Source of the DNA: Candidatus Hodarchaeota archaeon
GTDB taxonomy: Archaea; Asgardarchaeota; Heimdallarchaeia; Hodarchaeales; Hodarchaeaceae
Direction: 5' to 3'
DNA: 45,743 bases
Assembly (NCBI GenBank): GCA_016840035.1
Contig: JAEOTC010000200.1
Location: 1 to 45,743 of the forward strand
The notes below the pieces were generated by a model. That model was not told the origin of the DNA. It did no database searches and was given only the letters and a program-made list of their open reading frames with translations. A program made the translations under genes and the position numbers. Shown piece by piece: positions 8,527 to 16,221 of this stretch (its first letter is position 1; each line of letters begins with the position of its first letter).

Positions 8527-8856
8527 CTATGGGGGTTTAGGATCCCACCGATATTGGTATTGGTGTTGCCATTCCAAAGCCCAGTGATGCATTGCCATCT
8601 TTGGATCTTGTTCGTCCAAAGGCCCATATTGATTTCTTTTTCCATCACCTTGATTGGGATCTCCACCGTCTTCTCCATCAGAAGGAGCAGGACAATCGTC
8701 ATCACGATCGCGATCGCGATCACGGTCTAAATCCCCATTTTGAAGACCATCACCAGGGTTATCAGGTGCAGCTAAAGCGACCCCGAGTCCTCCTGATATA
8801 AGAAGGACTACAGAGAGTAATACTAGTGTAAATAAACGAATTTTTATTTTAATCAC
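8527..8856 (-). CDS. Small secreted acidic protein with Asp-Arg repeat
   Basis: 109 residues from a GTG start. Residues 1-30 are a clear signal peptide: a KIKIR n-region, a long LVLLSVVLLISGGLGVAL core and AA before the likely cut. The mature part is acidic and low in complexity: NGDLDRDRDRDRDDDC at 40-55, then a Gly/Asp/Pro-rich stretch and a tail rich in His, Trp, Gln and Tyr. The alternating D-x-D-x-D resembles calcium-binding acidic loops, but no full EF-hand or dockerin is present. A hexanucleotide repeat (8700-8727) encodes the DR run. No family recognised; the signal peptide supports it being a real gene. Confidence 0.6.
   Translation of the reverse strand: MIKIKIRLFTLVLLSVVLLISGGLGVALAAPDNPGDGLQNGDLDRDRDRDRDDDCPAPSDGEDGGDPNQGDGKRNQYGPLDEQDPKMAMHHWALEWQHQYQYRWDPKPP
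8700..8727. repeat. GATCGC hexanucleotide tandem repeat inside the secreted-protein gene
   Basis: About four and a half six-base units (CATCAC, GATCGC, GATCGC, GATCAC, GGTCTA) in a row, read on the minus strand as alternating Asp and Arg codons. It is far more GC-rich than its surroundings and could expand or contract by slippage in whole codon pairs. Confidence 0.7.
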
Positions 8857-8978
8857 CTACAATTTCTTGATTTCGGCCACAAAAATGTTTCAAATTTGTG
8901 ACTGAGATGGGTGTTTTTCCTTTATTATTAATGAAATGAGGAACATTTTTTTGCCAATCAGTTCAACACAAACTAATC

Positions 8979-9995
8979 ATGAAGAATCGTCACACCTTTA
9001 CAGAGGAAGAGCTTGAGATACCTATTGATAGTATTATACTTTCTGGGACGTTAACTCTTCCACTAAGAATAGATTCACCTCCTATTGTGATTTTACTCAG
9101 TGGCTATGGGCCCTGGGAACGGGATTCTGAAAAAGATGGCTTGAAGAAATTCCGTATTATCTCTTCTTATCTGGCCGAAAATGGAATTGCCTCATTTAGG
9201 TACGATGATCGTGGAGCTGGTAAGTCTTCTCCCGTAAAGTGGTCTGATTTCACGTTTTATGATCTTGCTGATGAAGTACAGACGATACTCCAATTTCTTA
9301 GGAGTCATCCAAAGCTACTTTCCTCTCAAATTGGCTTACTTGGGTATAGTTTGGGGGCAGCCATTGCACCTATAACAGCATCACTATCAGAAGAAGTTAG
9401 TTTTCTTGTCTTAATAGGTGCACATGGACTTATCGGGACTGAAACCGGAAGAATAACACGTAAATATATTGGCCAATCGTTAGGAGAATCTAACCAAGCT
9501 TCTGAAGAAGGAATGAGGTTTGTTTCCTCAGTTTACAATGAAATTCTTACTGATAGGGATTGGGCACAGGTACAATCAGACCTATTAAGTAATTTAGAAC
9601 AGAAATATCAGAAATTATCGGATAAAGAAAAAGGAGATTTTGCATCTGTTGAGGATTATCTAAAAACAACCTATGAAGGTTTTCTATATTCTGAAGGGAA
9701 TACACCCATGTTTCGTTCATTTCTAACGTATGATCCAATTGATTCTCTTTCGAAAGTCAAATGCCCTTCTTTACTATTTTTTGCAGAACAAGATTTCTTT
9801 CACCCTCCTTATGAGCATAAGCAGGCAATTCTAACTGCTTTCTCTGAGACAGGAAACGATTTTGTAACAGTCAAAGAGTTCCCTCAGACAACACATGAGT
9901 TTACAACAATAGAATCGCGAGTTCGAAAGGAATTTGCTCCTGGTTTTCTTCCAACAATCAGTGAATGGATAAAAAACGTAATATACAGAAAATAA
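8979..9995 (+). CDS. Alpha/beta hydrolase (esterase/peptidase-like)
   Basis: 338 residues. N-terminal strands lead to ILLSGYGPWERD (oxyanion-hole region), FRYDDRGAGKS (72-83) and the nucleophile elbow GYSLGA with S124. D272 in FFAEQDFFHPP and H306 in QTTHEFTT complete the triad at the expected spacings. A helical cap lies between about 155 and 245. It resembles the dienelactone hydrolase / S9-like cytosolic hydrolases that also occur as 'BAAT-like' enzymes. There is no signal peptide. Substrate unknown; monocistronic. Confidence 0.85.
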   Translation: MKNRHTFTEEELEIPIDSIILSGTLTLPLRIDSPPIVILLSGYGPWERDSEKDGLKKFRIISSYLAENGIASFRYDDRGAGKSSPVKWSDFTFYDLADEVQTILQFLRSHPKLLSSQIGLLGYSLGAAIAPITASLSEEVSFLVLIGAHGLIGTETGRITRKYIGQSLGESNQASEEGMRFVSSVYNEILTDRDWAQVQSDLLSNLEQKYQKLSDKEKGDFASVEDYLKTTYEGFLYSEGNTPMFRSFLTYDPIDSLSKVKCPSLLFFAEQDFFHPPYEHKQAILTAFSETGNDFVTVKEFPQTTHEFTTIESRVRKEFAPGFLPTISEWIKNVIYRK

Positions 9996-10144
9996 CTAAA
10001 GCATTGGCATGATTACTTGTAGAAGAAGGAGCTGTCATTCGGTTTCGTGTGTTAACTGATTTTCATCACGTAATGCCTTCGTATGATTTATCTGAATGAG
10101 AAACGTGAAGGGTAAATAGGGACTTCTTGATTAGAATACACGAA

Positions 10145-10153
10145 TTTATATAC
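10145..10153 (+). promoter_or_regulatory. Archaeal TATA box of the histidine kinase gene
   Basis: TTTATATAC with a purine-leading flank (CGAA) fits the archaeal TATA/BRE pattern and lies about 60 bases before the ATG at 10213, so transcription would start near 10176-10180 with a leader of about 35 bases. Confidence 0.55.
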
Positions 10154-10212
10154 AAGCAGCAATATTAGATCAATAATTCGTCCTTATGATAAGTCATTCA
10201 ACGTGAAAGAGA

Positions 10213-11382
10213 ATGATCTCTAAAGAAAGAGAATTGGAATTACTCTTAGAAGCTACCAAAGAAGTGCTATCACTTCAAGAATTCAGTGTGACTGCACGTA
10301 AAATTTTTGATATGTGTAAAGAGCTAACTGGTGCGAGCGCAGGGTATGTAGCCCTTCTTAGTGAAGATGGATCAGAGAATGAAGTTCTCTTTCTGGATGC
10401 GGGTGAAAGAGAATGTTCTGTAGATCCATATCTACCCATGCCCATCAGAGGATTACGAGCTGAAGCCTATCGTGAACTGATGAGTGTCTATGATAATAAA
10501 TTTCTTCATAGTGAATGGATACAATTTATGCCAGAGGGTCATGTGGCTCTTGATAATGTAATGTTCGCCCCATTGGTAATAGAAGGCACTGCTCGAGGAC
10601 TGGTTGGTCTTGCTAATAAAGATGGTGGGTTTCTTGATGATGACGCTCGGATAGTAGCTGCTTTTGGAGATCTATGTGCCATTGCGCTACAAAATAGCTG
10701 GAATATTAATAAACAACAGAAAGCCACTCGAGAAATATCGACATTGAATGAATCGCTTTCGATAATTAATAAAATTCTTCGTCATGATCTTCTGAACGAC
10801 ATTGCAATATTGGATGGATATCTTTCTCTTTTTGACAGAGGCCAGCCACTCGAGATTAGTAAGATGTTTGGTGTTTTGAATAAAATGCAGAATCTAATCC
10901 AAAGGATGCAAGAGTTGGAGAATGTAGCATCCCCAATTCAACCAACTGAAGAAGTTGAACTCAAACCAGTTTTTACTGAATTGATTACGAATTATTCTGA
11001 TCAACCAATTGAGTTTACTATAACTGGAAATGGTTTTATCTTAGCTGATCTTGCGATTACCTCTCTTTTTGATAATATCATCCGTAATAGCGTTCTTCAC
11101 TCTAGAACGGACAGAATCGATATTCAAATTCAACCTAAGGAGCAATTTTGTGAGGTGAAAGTTACTGATTATGGGAAAGGAATGCCAAAATCAATTCGAG
11201 ATAATCTTAACCGAGGAAAGTTTTTCGGTGAATCGGATTCACCAAATCTAGGGTTATTCATTGTAACTAAACTTGTTGAAAAATATAATGGGAAGCTTTC
11301 TGTAACATCTGCAGACTTGAAAGGGACTTCCTTCATGATTCAACTAATTAACTCTAAGTATCAAGAACCAGCTGGACATTAA
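10213..11382 (+). CDS. Soluble GAF-domain sensor histidine kinase
   Basis: 389 residues with no membrane segment. A GAF domain spans about 15-165. The dimerisation helix carries the phospho-acceptor in ILRHDLLNDI (H191, the H-x-[LM]-x-N type common in archaea). The ATPase domain has its N-box SLFDNIIRNS (N292), G1 box DYGKGM (319-324), and G2 region NLGLFIVTKLVEKYNG followed by GTSFMIQL. It would autophosphorylate in response to a small molecule or redox signal sensed by GAF. No response regulator is adjacent and no receiver domain is fused, so the partner is elsewhere. Promoter at 10145. Confidence 0.88.
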   Translation: MISKERELELLLEATKEVLSLQEFSVTARKIFDMCKELTGASAGYVALLSEDGSENEVLFLDAGERECSVDPYLPMPIRGLRAEAYRELMSVYDNKFLHSEWIQFMPEGHVALDNVMFAPLVIEGTARGLVGLANKDGGFLDDDARIVAAFGDLCAIALQNSWNINKQQKATREISTLNESLSIINKILRHDLLNDIAILDGYLSLFDRGQPLEISKMFGVLNKMQNLIQRMQELENVASPIQPTEEVELKPVFTELITNYSDQPIEFTITGNGFILADLAITSLFDNIIRNSVLHSRTDRIDIQIQPKEQFCEVKVTDYGKGMPKSIRDNLNRGKFFGESDSPNLGLFIVTKLVEKYNGKLSVTSADLKGTSFMIQLINSKYQEPAGH

Positions 11383-11402
11383 TTAAAATACTCTGATCTA
11401 AA

Positions 11403-12239
11403 TTACAGAGTGTTGTTTATTGCTTTGATGATTGCTTCGCGAATTCCATCACGTGGTGCCTCATATCCCCAAGAGATTTCCTTTCCATTAACAAAAATTG
11501 CACGGGAGATTTGATGAGTTAGGAATTGTTTACGATCATCAGATGAGTACTCATGGAGCACAACTTGATCTTTAAATTCAGTGACAACTTCTCGGACTCT
11601 TTCTGCTTCTGTGTTCGAAGTTTCACAAAACGTATTGTAAAATAAATCAATAACTACACTACCTGAAGTAGGCTCATAGACATAATTTCGTACTAGAAAC
11701 TTAGGTTTCTCCGCAGATTGGTCGTGTATCTTCCATAACATCAGTTCCGTATAATTTCCTGCGGAATGTGAGATTTTATCGATTTCTTGATATCCATGAT
11801 TTCTAAAAAATTGCGCTGGCATTAGAAAAAAATCGGAATTCCAATCATAAGCAATTAATACAACCCCCTTTTTCCCTTGATTCTTACATTCTTTTTCCGC
11901 GGCATCTAACAGTTCCTTCCCAATCCCTTTTCCTTTGAATGGCTCATTGATATTGAGACACGGAATTACTAAGAGATCTTTTCCGATAGGCCCCCAAGGG
12001 CTTATTTCTATTGGTAGGCAGTAAAGAAATCCTACTCTTACATTATTTAACAGAGCTACTTTAGCCCGAAAGCCTTCTCGATATTTTTCCCGAAACCATT
12101 TGGTTCGATTGCTTCTAAATGCTAAGCAATCAGCAATAAATATTGGATTATCTTTCGCTTCCTCTCTACTATGCCCACACATACTTACAAACTCCTCATC
12201 CTCCAGTTGCATGTCTCTTATGGTGATTTCTGGTACCAT
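11403..12239 (-). CDS. GNAT acetyltransferase fused to YoaP-like thioredoxin-fold domain
   Basis: 278 residues. Residues 1-165 are a GNAT with the acetyl-CoA loop FKGKGIGKELL at 101-111 and the YDWNSDFFLMPAQFFRNHGY strand-helix. Residues 180-275 (IDLFYNTFCETSNTEAERVR..., VVLHEYSSDDRKQF, AIFVNGKEISWGYEAPRDG) match the thioredoxin-like domain of YoaP proteins, with a single Cys (FCE) in the position of the usual CxxC. This GNAT-YoaP fusion is known in bacteria and archaea, with unknown substrate. It converges on the histidine kinase with a 20-base gap. Confidence 0.75.
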   Translation of the reverse strand: MVPEITIRDMQLEDEEFVSMCGHSREEAKDNPIFIADCLAFRSNRTKWFREKYREGFRAKVALLNNVRVGFLYCLPIEISPWGPIGKDLLVIPCLNINEPFKGKGIGKELLDAAEKECKNQGKKGVVLIAYDWNSDFFLMPAQFFRNHGYQEIDKISHSAGNYTELMLWKIHDQSAEKPKFLVRNYVYEPTSGSVVIDLFYNTFCETSNTEAERVREVVTEFKDQVVLHEYSSDDRKQFLTHQISRAIFVNGKEISWGYEAPRDGIREAIIKAINNTL

Positions 12240-12407
12240 AAGTATATAGTCAAGGATAATGATATTACTTTTTGCTTTGTAAATATGATTCCCTGTGATT
12301 TTATTGTGTTGTTTTTACCATTTTATCTGAGTATGAGTTCCTCTGATCCACATTCCTATTTCAGTAGATAATCTCTTTCAGAATCTTTGATAGCTTCTCT
12401 GAAATAT

Positions 12408-12971
12408 TTATGAGTTGTTTTTTCGAGTATTGGAAAACTGTTTTAATCTACCATTAGATAGATCAAAGAACCCATGTGGATCAGAGTCATCACTTATAGG
12501 CATCTCATCTTTTGACTTATCAGTAGTCTCAAAAGCTTGCCGTTTTGTGATGCTATTCTCTGATTCGTTGCTTGATTCCCTACTAGGAAAATAATTTTGG
12601 TCTAATCTTGATTTCAAAAAGGCAGATATTGGGGGATTATTGATAGCGAATAATGAAGCTTCACTAAGTTTTCTGGAGTCATTATAACTGCCCGGGATTC
12701 TTTTTGAGTGTGGGTTTTCAGCAAAAGAAAATCCCCTGTACGCCTGTCTTAAATAGAAGAGTGATATAAAAACAAAGATAATCATACCTACAAACTCTCC
12801 TAAGAATAATAAAGGAATAAGGGATAATAATCCACAGACTAATAATGCATATCGATTTGCTGCTAGGGAACAGTTAGATGAACAAACCCATACCTCCCCA
12901 CTAAAAACTGAAGATTTACTATGCTTTAGACTAATACGTTCAGAACCACATATCTGACATCTAATATTCAC
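12408..12971 (-). CDS. Small zinc-ribbon membrane protein
   Basis: 187 residues, no named family recognised. The first 34 residues hold four cysteines as CxxC (5, 8) and CxxxC (30, 34), a likely zinc ribbon. One hydrophobic hairpin (about 42-75) follows, and then a polar, Ser/Asn-rich and probably disordered C-terminal tail of about 100 residues. An ATG start fits. It probably sits in the cytoplasmic membrane with the ribbon and tail inside. Function unknown. Confidence 0.55.
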   Translation of the reverse strand: MNIRCQICGSERISLKHSKSSVFSGEVWVCSSNCSLAANRYALLVCGLLSLIPLLFLGEFVGMIIFVFISLFYLRQAYRGFSFAENPHSKRIPGSYNDSRKLSEASLFAINNPPISAFLKSRLDQNYFPSRESSNESENSITKRQAFETTDKSKDEMPISDDSDPHGFFDLSNGRLKQFSNTRKNNS

Positions 12972-13134
12972 TTATTTTACCTCCAAAGAATACTTTTCTC
13001 CGCTTTAATACTAACTTCATTGTTTAAAAAACCAAACATGACGGAACAATTCTTATTCTACTTTCAAGTCTAGCGGCCCATGGGGATATCACATCGATTA
13101 GGCTTTTCCCTCTGAAAGAGAAATGAGTTTTTAA

Positions 13135-14586
13135 TCATCTTTTTCGGATTCTAAAGAAAATTAGGAGTCCTAGTTCGATAACCACCCCAATTATGATTCC
13201 GATCCCAAATACGTCAGGATAATGGAAGATCTTGTCAAGTATGTCTTGAGGGATAGGATATACCGTAACTGTCACCATATCTGAACTACTCAATCCATTC
13301 TCATCATAAACCACGAGTTCAAGATAGTGAATATCTACACTCAGGTTATGTACTGAATAGGAAATTAATGATCTGTTCCAAGAACCACTTTCAACTAATG
13401 TATTATTTAAATAAAGAGAATAGGAAGCAGGATGATCATCTGAGCAATTCCACGTAACAGCTGCGTTTGAGTGATATTTCACAATGAGATCTTCTGGATG
13501 ATTCATTATGGGAGATTGAAAGTCATAGTTTCTAAGTGGATAGAGATCAGCAAAAGGCCCCCCATCTATTGAATAATTACCTGTTCCATTCCAATCAGAC
13601 CAGTGGTTCCCAGCTAGCCGTTCTGGATCATACCAGAACTCATAGGTTCCATTATCAAACGCTTGTGAGTGGATGGTTAAATTCCCATTATCTATGATAG
13701 TGTTAAAGTAGATAGAATTACCTTTAGTGGAATAAGGATAACCTTCTACTTCTTTATTCATAATGAAGATCCCATAATCAGAATTCTGTTCGAGAAGATT
13801 AAAGGAAATAGTGGAATCTTCAAGAATCGAAGCAAAAATTCCATATTTATTATGTGATACCTCATTTCCAGTGATTTCATTAGCTGAGGTATACTGAAGG
13901 TTAATTCCACTGTTATTATTATACGTAAATGAGTTGTTGATAATTTTTATATTTCTACTGAGTTGTTCTCCAGTAGGATAAGTGTAGATTCCATCAGAAT
14001 TATTAAAACATTCGTTATTTGACACTATAATGTCAAATCCTGCAACTAAGATCCCCACAAAGTTTTCTTCACAGTAGTTTCCTTCAATCACACCATTTTC
14101 ACTAAAAAACATGGTTATTCCATATCCTGAACATCCTCTGACCACGTTATTCAAGATGTACGGGGAACCAGATTGAAGTACACCAACAATTATTCCATAC
14201 ATACTGCTTGAATTTCCCTCACCATCAATCCAACAATTACGAATGATAAAATCTTTTGTAGTGTTGGTGATTCTGATCGCATTCATGTAGAAATTGGTGA
14301 TCTTAAGGTTCTCAATAATAAATGGATCTTCAGGAGTACCAGTTCCGCTTGATGAAGCGTTTTCTAATGCAATATCATCTTCTACCTCGATAGGGTTGTG
14401 TTGAATATATTGGGTAATTGAAGATTTGCTAATTTGTCGATTCTGAAGCCTAGGTTCTTTTGAAAGTGAGGGATGAGTTGAAAATGTAAGTAAAGTGGAA
14501 AATACTAGCAAACCAAGAATTAAACTCTGTATTAGGGACGAAAACTGAGGGGTCTTTCTGATTTTCATGGCAAAATGGATGTGCAT
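13135..14586 (-). CDS. Secreted right-handed beta-helix (NosD-like) surface protein with C-terminal anchor
   Basis: 483 residues. The signal peptide is in the first 45 residues (the true start may be ATG at 14568, MKIRKTPQF). About 75-330 is a parallel beta-helix with repeating short strands such as FIIRNCWIDG, YILNNVVRG, GVIEGNYCEENFVGILVAG and NIKIINNSFTYNNNSGINL. The block NHWSDWNGTGNYSIDGGPFADLYPL is the usual end cap of archaeal NosD-type proteins. An Ig-like domain (about 355-440) and a final hydrophobic helix ending RIRKR follow, anchoring it in the membrane. Many N-x-S/T sites suggest N-glycosylation. It is a cell-surface or carbohydrate-binding protein; ligand unknown. Confidence 0.8.
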   Translation of the reverse strand: MHIHFAMKIRKTPQFSSLIQSLILGLLVFSTLLTFSTHPSLSKEPRLQNRQISKSSITQYIQHNPIEVEDDIALENASSSGTGTPEDPFIIENLKITNFYMNAIRITNTTKDFIIRNCWIDGEGNSSSMYGIIVGVLQSGSPYILNNVVRGCSGYGITMFFSENGVIEGNYCEENFVGILVAGFDIIVSNNECFNNSDGIYTYPTGEQLSRNIKIINNSFTYNNNSGINLQYTSANEITGNEVSHNKYGIFASILEDSTISFNLLEQNSDYGIFIMNKEVEGYPYSTKGNSIYFNTIIDNGNLTIHSQAFDNGTYEFWYDPERLAGNHWSDWNGTGNYSIDGGPFADLYPLRNYDFQSPIMNHPEDLIVKYHSNAAVTWNCSDDHPASYSLYLNNTLVESGSWNRSLISYSVHNLSVDIHYLELVVYDENGLSSSDMVTVTVYPIPQDILDKIFHYPDVFGIGIIIGVVIELGLLIFFRIRKR

Positions 14587-14650
14587 TCTGATTGATATAA
14601 TCTTTTGAAGGTCAGAACTTAGGTAAAATCCGCCTGAAATTTATAAAACA

Positions 14651-15400
14651 CTACAATGATAAAACATTGACAACTTCTTGTAAGGATCGAGTAAATACGT
14701 GGTCAGGAGGGAAAATAGTGGTTCCGTGCGCCATCTCATAGGCAGTAGTACAAGAACACGATATGTGACCAGCATATTTTATACCCCCTTGTTTAAAATC
14801 TTCAGCCCATGAATTGAGATCCTTCACCATATCCACTTCTGGGACTTGATTAAACAGAAGATATACATCCAGGTTGAGCTGGGGTTTTGCACGCTTATAG
14901 AGTATTTCCAACAATCTTTTTGACCCATTTACTTCATAGGAATTTGGTCGTAAGATTAAAATGGCTTTATTTGATAAAGTAATCAGATTAACAAGGTTCA
15001 TATGCCAACCAGGTGGGGAATCAAAAACAACATACTTATACTTGTTTTCAAGCGATTTGAATTCTTTGATCATCCTCCCTAAGAGATTGAGAAACCATTC
15101 TTGATCTGATCCCATAATTTTCTCCATAGGATTAAAATCCTTATTTGCAAAGATTACGTCTAAATCAGGCTTGATATTAGGAACTATAACGTCTTTGAAA
15201 TTACCACTCCCATTAAGATAGTTATTGAAAAATGTGTCAGGATCGTGTTTGAATATGTTGTAAAAGGAAGGCATGCTAAAGTCATTCTCGATAAGTAAAA
15301 CGCGTCCTTTCTGGGATAAAATGCTAGCAAGATTAACTGCTACAGTAGTTTTTCCAGTCCCTCCTTTATAACTGTGAACAAAGATCTTCTCTGTTGTCAT
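14651..15400 (-). CDS. ParA/MinD-family ATPase
   Basis: 249 residues. The deviant Walker A is YKGGTGKTT at 11-19 (signature K12, P-loop K17), followed by a VNLASILSQKGRVLLIENDF strand, and Walker B is KYVVFDSPPG with D127. NQVPEVDMVK corresponds to the adenine-binding region. There is no membrane-targeting amphipathic tail, so DNA-partition-type rather than MinD is likely. It lies 15 bases downstream of the ribbon-helix-helix gene at 15416 on the same strand, the arrangement expected of a two-gene partition or positioning system. A CSC motif near residue 215 is unusual. Confidence 0.82.
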   Translation of the reverse strand: MTTEKIFVHSYKGGTGKTTVAVNLASILSQKGRVLLIENDFSMPSFYNIFKHDPDTFFNNYLNGSGNFKDVIVPNIKPDLDVIFANKDFNPMEKIMGSDQEWFLNLLGRMIKEFKSLENKYKYVVFDSPPGWHMNLVNLITLSNKAILILRPNSYEVNGSKRLLEILYKRAKPQLNLDVYLLFNQVPEVDMVKDLNSWAEDFKQGGIKYAGHISCSCTTAYEMAHGTTIFPPDHVFTRSLQEVVNVLSL

Positions 15401-15415
15401 AACAATCTCATGACA

Positions 15416-15949
15416 TTATCGGACACTATAATAAATTTTCCCTTGAGATTCTGTAGATTCAAGAAGCACGTCTGCAAGAAATTTCTCTAGATATTTTCGA
15501 ATAGACTGCTCATCTTTATCCAAATACTCCATCAAATCGTCCATAGTTACTCCCGTAGGTTTTTCTAGTTGTAGATTTACTAAGGCTGTTGCTACATCCC
15601 TTTCTTCTTCTGGGAGCGACGTTCGAATATTCCAGTTATTCAGGGTAAATTGTTCTCGCAATTTAAGATAATACTCGGTGATTGCTCGTTTAATGAAGTC
15701 ATCAACACCCATAAGTGCGTTACTAAGTTTTATGTATCGATTTGAAACAATTTTCTGGATTTCATCAATAATATCTTCATCAATTTCTAATGTAACACCA
15801 TGGTAGACTTTGTTTACACAAAACCTGAGGACTTCAGATTTATTTTTAAGTTTATACTTCTCTTGAATCTGTGTAAACTTTTCCTCATCTATTTTATCAA
15901 GATCTACTCGAATGTGAAATTTTCTCGGTGTTTCTTTGTCCCCTGGCAT
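15416..15949 (-). CDS. Ribbon-helix-helix plus winged-helix DNA-binding partner of ParA
   Basis: 177 residues. Residues 11-50 read as a ribbon-helix-helix: the strand KFHIRVDL, then DEEKFTQIQEKYKL and NKSEVLRFCVNKVY helices. A second strand-helix-helix (VTLEIDEDIIDEIQKIV..., VDDFIKRAITEYY) follows at about 53-100. The C-terminal 60 residues (TMDDLMEYLDKDEQSIRKYL..., KIYYSVR) resemble a winged helix. A DNA-binding protein directly upstream of a ParA is the usual centromere-binding partner; this role is inferred. The upstream 270 bases hold palindromes that could be its sites. Confidence 0.65.
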   Translation of the reverse strand: MPGDKETPRKFHIRVDLDKIDEEKFTQIQEKYKLKNKSEVLRFCVNKVYHGVTLEIDEDIIDEIQKIVSNRYIKLSNALMGVDDFIKRAITEYYLKLREQFTLNNWNIRTSLPEEERDVATALVNLQLEKPTGVTMDDLMEYLDKDEQSIRKYLEKFLADVLLESTESQGKIYYSVR

Positions 15950-15994
15950 AACTAATCACGTTGTTTTCAAGAACGGTAGAAACCATCTATTAAT

Positions 15995-16097
15995 AATAAT
16001 ATTATTCCTTAATATTGTCCAACATAGTAAACCTTATTAAGGCTAGTAAATAATATGAGATATTGTAATATAATATGAATTGACTATAATATATTAT
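15995..16097. other. AT-rich palindrome cluster upstream of the ParA/RHH operon
   Basis: Contains the perfect palindromes AATAATATTATT (15995-16006) and ATAATATATTAT (16086-16097), an 11-base inverted repeat CCTTATTAAGG (16032-16042), and a direct repeat TAATATGA at 16051 and 16071 (20-base period). It is the intergenic region from which the RHH-ParA operon is transcribed leftwards and the TPR gene rightwards. It could be a partition site or operator bound by the RHH protein, or just AT-rich promoter DNA; TATA-like strings are present on both strands. Confidence 0.4.
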
Positions 16098-16128
16098 GCT
16101 TATCGTGTAGAAGAAAGATGGAAGTACT

Positions 16129-16158
16129 ATGAATGGCGTAGTCCTACGCACTATTCAT
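16129..16158. repeat. 30-bp near-perfect inverted repeat
   Basis: The left half (ATGAAT, G, GCGTAG) faces the right half (CTACGC, ACT, ATTCAT) across TC. The central GCGTAG-TC-CTACGC arms pair perfectly over six bases, and the outer ATGAAT/ATTCAT arms pair over six. It is much more GC-rich than the flanking AT tract. Candidate operator or centromere half-sites; it also overlaps the start of a 30-codon open stretch. Confidence 0.5.
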
Positions 16159-16221
16159 GTTCCAGAGGGCTTTCATCAGGGTAACCTGGATTTTCAAAAA
16201 CAGAATAGCATGTGTACATGA

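Noticed and set aside
8700..8727. GATCGC repeat as a CRISPR or methylation array
   Set aside because: Too short, no spacers, and it reads as codons of a secreted protein.
10213..11382. Looked for a fused or adjacent response regulator
   Set aside because: None present; the next gene is an unrelated GNAT on the other strand.
13135..14586. Considered a nitrous-oxide-reductase accessory NosD
   Set aside because: The beta-helix is shared, but there are no nos genes; it has a signal peptide, Ig-like domain and anchor of a surface protein.
16219..16221. TGA read as selenocysteine, joining ATG 16129 to the TPR protein
   Set aside because: No selenocysteine insertion element or selenoprotein family was seen; TPR proteins are not known to use it.
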